NCBI GenBank assembly: GCA_905479325.1
Contig: CAJQLW010000020.1
Span: forward strand, 1-56,268
Source of the DNA: an uncultured Flavobacteriales bacterium
GTDB taxonomy: Bacteria; Bacteroidota; Bacteroidia; Flavobacteriales_E; Vicingaceae
Direction: 5' to 3'
DNA: 56,268 bases
Shown here piece after piece: positions 53,133 through 56,268 of this stretch; within the stretch, counting starts at the first letter, position 1, and every line of letters begins with the position of its first letter. Both the position numbers and the translations under genes were made by a program. Under the pieces are notes generated by a model. That model was not told the DNA's origin and made no database searches. It worked only from the letters and a program-made list of their open reading frames with translations.

Positions 53133-54212
53133 ATGAGAAAAGAGAATAACTATTGCGTGATTATGGCTGGCGGTATTGGAAGCAGATTTTGGCCCATGAG
53201 TAGAACCGCATTCCCAAAGCAATTTATAGATATTTTAGGTACAGGTCAAACATTAATTCAACAGACTTTTGATCGGCTGTTGAGGTTAGCACCGAAAGAG
53301 AACATTTACATTGTTACCAATGACTTATATAAGGATTTGGTGTTGGAACAATTGGATGTTACTGCCGACCAAGTTTTGTGTGAGCCTAGCCGAAGAAACA
53401 CTGCGCCCTGTATTGCTTATGCAAACTACAAGATTGCTACAAAAAACCCTAATGCCAACATTATTGTTGCTCCTGCCGACCACTTGATATTAAAGGAGGA
53501 TAAGTTTGTAGAAGTAATGACAACAGCGTTGGACTATACTGAAGCGAATAATGCATTAGTTACATTGGGTATTCAGCCAAGTAGACCAGACACAGGGTAT
53601 GGTTATATTCAATTTGATGATAGTGGTCAGTCTCCCATTAAAAAAGTGAAAACATTTACCGAAAAACCCGATTTAACACTTGCCAAACAATTTTTAGATA
53701 GCGGAGATTTCAGTTGGAATTCGGGAATGTTTATTTGGAGTTTGTCTTCCATCAACGATTCTTTTGAGAAGTTACTACCGGAAATGGATGCGCTTTTTAA
53801 AGAGCAGAAAGATGCTTTTGGAACAGCAAACGAAGCAGCTGCCATTAACTCAATTTACGCTGAGTGTAAAAGTGTAAGTATAGATTACGGCATCATGGAA
53901 AAGGCTAAAAATGTATACGTTTTATCGGCCGATATAGGTTGGTCAGATTTAGGAACTTGGGGGTCAATCTATACTCATTTAGAGCACGATGACGATAACA
54001 ATGCCGTTGTTGGTAAGAATGTTATGCTGTACGACTCTGAAGACTGTATAGTGAGTGTTCCTAAAAATAAATTAGTGGTGCTACAAGGACTAAAAGACTA
54101 TATTGTTGTTGAATCAAATGACACTTTGTTGGTTTGTAGAAAAGAAGATGAGCAAAAAATAAAGCAATTTGTTACCGACATAAAAATCGAGAAAGGCGAT
54201 AAATACGTGTAG
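53133..54212 (+). CDS. Mannose-1-phosphate guanylyltransferase
   Basis: A 359-residue nucleotidyltransferase that makes GDP-mannose from GTP and mannose-1-phosphate. The N-terminal pyrophosphorylase motif MAGGIGSRFWPMSRTAFPKQF, the APADHLIL block, TFTEKPDLTLAKQFL and WNSGMFIWSL are all present. DYGIMEKAKNVYVL and GWSDLGTWGS lie in the C-terminal half. There is no fused isomerase domain, so it is the short ManC/GMP form. GDP-mannose could feed the glycosyltransferases encoded near 9.5-13.6 kb. Confidence 0.93.
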   Translation: MRKENNYCVIMAGGIGSRFWPMSRTAFPKQFIDILGTGQTLIQQTFDRLLRLAPKENIYIVTNDLYKDLVLEQLDVTADQVLCEPSRRNTAPCIAYANYKIATKNPNANIIVAPADHLILKEDKFVEVMTTALDYTEANNALVTLGIQPSRPDTGYGYIQFDDSGQSPIKKVKTFTEKPDLTLAKQFLDSGDFSWNSGMFIWSLSSINDSFEKLLPEMDALFKEQKDAFGTANEAAAINSIYAECKSVSIDYGIMEKAKNVYVLSADIGWSDLGTWGSIYTHLEHDDDNNAVVGKNVMLYDSEDCIVSVPKNKLVVLQGLKDYIVVESNDTLLVCRKEDEQKIKQFVTDIKIEKGDKYV

Positions 54213-54230
54213 AAATGAAACAAAAACAGG

Positions 54231-54260
54231 AAACCTGCCGTATTTTCGGCGGGGTTTTTT
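54231..54260 (+). terminator. Intrinsic terminator after the guanylyltransferase gene
   Basis: CCTGCCG pairs with CGGCGGG (one wobble), followed by a run of T residues. Confidence 0.8.
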
Positions 54261-54321
54261 ATGCTTGCTAATGAATAAATAGTTACTTTATATTCACTGA
54301 ATCAATCTTTCTCAACTTTCA

Positions 54322-55398
54322 TTAAGATTTCCCCATCACGAATTCGAACAAAAAGATTTCTCCCTTGCTATTGGCTGCAATGGCTTTTGTGGTATGCGGA
54401 AAAAACCGAATGGTATTAACATCCTGAAAAGAGAATTTCGTCCAAGTTGCTCCATCGTCTGTGCTCAAATCTAGCCCATTTGTGCCACCTGTAACCCAAA
54501 ATTTTCCTTTTTTAGAATAGGTAATAACTGACCTGTATCCATCTACTTTGCCTTTTGTTGTGATCCAACTTTTGCCATCGTTCATAGAAATAATGGGGTA
54601 ATGGCTTGAGTCTGGTTTAGAATAATCACCACCAACTGCCATCATTTTTCCTGTGCCACAGGCATGTATTGAATAAATTCCTGAAGAGGGGTCACCATGC
54701 ACTAAAGGTGTTGTTTTTGCCTTCCATTTATATCCATTTATCGAGCTAAATATTCTTGCTTGCTCTCCACCCAAACCAATAAAAAATCTACCTGACTTAC
54801 TCACAGTAATGCACGTGCCACTAGCGGCAAAACCGTTTTCAACGGTTAATGGCTTCGGCACATCAACAGAATCTATTCGCTGCCAAGTAACACCGGCATT
54901 ACCTGTCCTTAAAATTAAGTGCCTTCCGTTGATTTGGTCTCCAATAATAATTCCTTCACGTTCATTTTTAAAGGCTATGGAATTCATGAAAGCGGAGGAG
55001 TCTTTGTTTTCATACACTAAACTCCAGCTAATACCTCCATCATTCGTTTTGTAAGCTCTAGCTGGAAAGCCTGCACTTACAACTATCGCAGAACTTTTAG
55101 AGAAGGCATGCACCGATCGAAAATCGAGATGATCGGTATCAGGAATGGCTAATTTTTCCCAAGTTGCCCCCTGGTCTGTGGTTCGCAGAATGGCTTCATC
55201 GGCTCCTGTAAGCCAAACTGTAGTTGAATCAACAACCGACATTCCTCTAATACTATTACCAACAGGGCTTTTAAGGTTTTGAACAGAAATACTCATATCA
55301 TCGCCCTGTCTATTAGGTGTTCTCGGCTGATGACATGCACTGAATAAGAGCGCAAATAGTACAACGATCAAAGAAGGATTATTGTATTTGAAAGTCAT
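54322..55398 (-). CDS. YCF48/BNR-like beta-propeller lipoprotein
   Basis: A 358-residue protein from the ATG at 55398. The signal peptide ends in a lipobox (LFALLFSACHQ, Cys near residue 22). The mature part is a propeller of BNR/YCF48-type blades with repeated D.G.TW elements: TDQGATWEKL, NDGGISWSLV, NAGVTWQRI, NDGKSWITT, DDGATWTKF. It resembles the photosystem II assembly factor YCF48, which in non-photosynthetic Bacteroidota has no known role. It overlaps the upstream small membrane protein gene by about 20 bp, so the two are co-expressed. Confidence 0.82.
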   Translation of the reverse strand: MTFKYNNPSLIVVLFALLFSACHQPRTPNRQGDDMSISVQNLKSPVGNSIRGMSVVDSTTVWLTGADEAILRTTDQGATWEKLAIPDTDHLDFRSVHAFSKSSAIVVSAGFPARAYKTNDGGISWSLVYENKDSSAFMNSIAFKNEREGIIIGDQINGRHLILRTGNAGVTWQRIDSVDVPKPLTVENGFAASGTCITVSKSGRFFIGLGGEQARIFSSINGYKWKAKTTPLVHGDPSSGIYSIHACGTGKMMAVGGDYSKPDSSHYPIISMNDGKSWITTKGKVDGYRSVITYSKKGKFWVTGGTNGLDLSTDDGATWTKFSFQDVNTIRFFPHTTKAIAANSKGEIFLFEFVMGKS

Positions 55399-55777
55399 TT
55401 TGTTCAAGTGCATAGAGCTGTTCTTTTAAAGATTGTTCGCTGGTAAAGCTAACCACTCTTACCTTACCGTTGGCTAGTTTGAAACTTATACTTTTTGCTA
55501 TCTTGGTGCATTTCCATGAAATAGTTATTATCTCTTCTTTTTGCAGTGTTGCTTGGTAGCTTCTTTTCAAGAATAAGTAAGCGATACCAAAAACTGATAT
55601 GATCGCAATTATTATCCACAAAATATTTAGCCAATAGGTTATCGTTTTATCAGACCCGCTTATAAATAGTATAGAGTTGAAAAGGTTGATACCCATTAAA
55701 AACGTTAGCACAAAGCGTTGCTGTTTGGCAGCGTCTTTAATCGTTATGTTAGATTCGTTGAATTCAAAATTTGACAT
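55379..55777 (-). CDS. Small membrane protein of unknown function
   Basis: A 132-residue protein with two hydrophobic helices (about 23-42 and 48-68). A C-terminal cytoplasmic or periplasmic domain (about 70-132, KEEIITISWKCTKIAKSISFKLANGKVRVVSF) looks like a small beta-rich fold. I do not recognise a family. The gene starts at ATG and overlaps the YCF48-like gene by about 20 bp, which suggests a shared transcript. Real gene status is supported by that coupling and by composition. Confidence 0.6.
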   Translation of the reverse strand: MSNFEFNESNITIKDAAKQQRFVLTFLMGINLFNSILFISGSDKTITYWLNILWIIIAIISVFGIAYLFLKRSYQATLQKEEIITISWKCTKIAKSISFKLANGKVRVVSFTSEQSLKEQLYALEQNDFQIQ

Positions 55778-55886
55778 AGCCTAAAATTAAGGAAATGATG
55801 TATTTGATGCAATTGAAAAAGCATTAGGATAGTAATAAAATGAGTTTTGTTACTTCTCTTTCAAGTAAACAGTTAGAGACTAAAAA

Positions 55887-55916
55887 AAAGCCGACTAACT
55901 TTAGTTAATCGGCTTT
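55887..55916 (-). terminator. Intrinsic terminator of fumC
   Basis: On the minus strand AAAGCCGATTAACT pairs with AGTTAGTCGGCTTT (one wobble), followed by TTTTT. It lies 22 bp after the fumC stop. Confidence 0.85.
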
Positions 55917-55938
55917 AACTTTATTATTGTGTTTGTCT

Positions 55939-56268
55939 TTACAAACTTCCAATCATTTTACTCGGGTCAACCCAAGCATCAAATTCTTCAGCAGTTAAGT
56001 AACCCAAGTTAATAGACTCTTCTTTTAAGGTAGTGCCATTTTCATGAGCTGTTTTTGCAATTTTTGAAGCCTTGTCGTACCCAATGTGAGTGTTCAAAGC
56101 AGTAACAAGCATCAATGAGTTGTTCAAGTTCTGCTTAATGTTAGCTTCGTTTGGTTCAATTTCAACGGCGCAATTATCGTTGAAAGAAATACAAGCATCT
56201 CCAATTAATCGTGCAGACTCTAATAGATTTTGTGCCATCATGGGTTTAAAAACGTTCAATTCAAAATG
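55939..56268 (-). CDS. fumC: Class II fumarate hydratase, C-terminal part
   Basis: The frame is open to the right edge, so only the last 109 or so residues of fumarase are seen. [26 protein letters not shown] is the conserved helix of class II fumarases (after the catalytic loop), and [29 protein letters not shown] plus [15 protein letters not shown] form the usual C-terminal domain. It converts fumarate to malate in the citric acid cycle. The N-terminus and active site lie beyond the window. Confidence 0.95.
   Translation of the reverse strand, partial: HFELNVFKPMMAQNLLESARLIGDACISFNDNCAVEIEPNEANIKQNLNNSLMLVTALNTHIGYDKASKIAKTAHENGTTLKEESINLGYLTAEEFDAWVDPSKMIGSL

Noticed and set aside
1-56268. 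CRISPR array, prophage or integrative element
   Set aside because: No regularly spaced direct repeats, integrase, phage structural genes or conjugation genes are visible anywhere in the window.

Overview
The window is a moderately AT-rich chromosomal segment from a Bacteroidota bacterium, most likely order Flavobacteriales. The evidence is gliding-motility genes gldB and gldC, several secreted proteins with type IX secretion (T9SS) C-terminal sorting domains, a DUF5686/carboxypeptidase-like outer-membrane protein, and repeated use of the Bacteroidota -7 promoter element TAnnTTTG just upstream of predicted starts. No rRNA, tRNA, CRISPR array or prophage was found. All positions come from reading the sequence. 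Family names come from motif and sequence recognition, not database searches.

Left part (1-16.6 kb). The window opens inside a REP-associated (IS200-like) tyrosine transposase gene, followed by a perfect 16-bp palindrome that also looks like the hemE terminator. A hemL-nuclease-hemE cluster on the minus strand has a DUF1016/YhcG PD-(D/E)XK nuclease inserted between the two haem genes. Next come a CrtA-like monooxygenase, a methyltransferase and a small membrane protein. A compact Sau3AI-like restriction-modification cassette (controller, C5 methyltransferase, endonuclease; predicted target GATC) follows, bordered on its right by a frameshifted DUF4143 ATPase remnant. Three glycosyltransferases (a GT-C membrane enzyme, a processive GT2 and a polyprenyl-phosphate mannose/glucose synthase-like GT2) come next. 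A polytopic 4Fe-4S protein and an FAD/NAD oxidoreductase form a likely electron-transfer pair.

Middle part (16.8-38.5 kb). It holds a T9SS cargo protein, the DUF5686 protein, a radical SAM/SPASM protein, an OmpW/PorT-like barrel with nadE, then gldB-gldC, ftsX-DUF3098-truB, and queA-ispD. A truncated aldehyde-dehydrogenase-like protein lies directly against an SLC13 transporter. The rimP-nusA-infB operon follows on the minus strand, with a perfect hairpin in its leader, and then a 20-plus-repeat MORN/YwqK protein.

Right part (38.5-56.3 kb). It holds a glycerophosphodiester phosphodiesterase, a large T9SS/beta-propeller gene broken by a frameshift and an in-frame stop, and an MscS channel. 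A second haem cluster follows, in which glutamyl-tRNA reductase and hydroxymethylbilane synthase are fused in one reading frame (HemA-HemC), followed by hemD and hemB. Then come a class II (B12-dependent) ribonucleotide reductase, a small lipoprotein, feoAB behind a palindromic DtxR-type operator, a SprT-like protein, mannose-1-phosphate guanylyltransferase, a YCF48-like lipoprotein, a small membrane protein and the C-terminal end of fumC.

Functionally, the window carries most of the tetrapyrrole route from glutamyl-tRNA to coproporphyrinogen III (HemA, L, B, C, D, E) in two clusters about 40 kb apart. It also has a ferrous-iron importer that could supply iron for haem, and GDP-mannose synthesis that could feed the glycosyltransferases. 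I saw no clearly new multi-gene system. The points most worth following up are the HemA-HemC fusion, the restriction-modification island with its operator and scar, the RAYT-palindrome pair, the rimP leader hairpin, and the ALDH-fragment/SLC13 pair.
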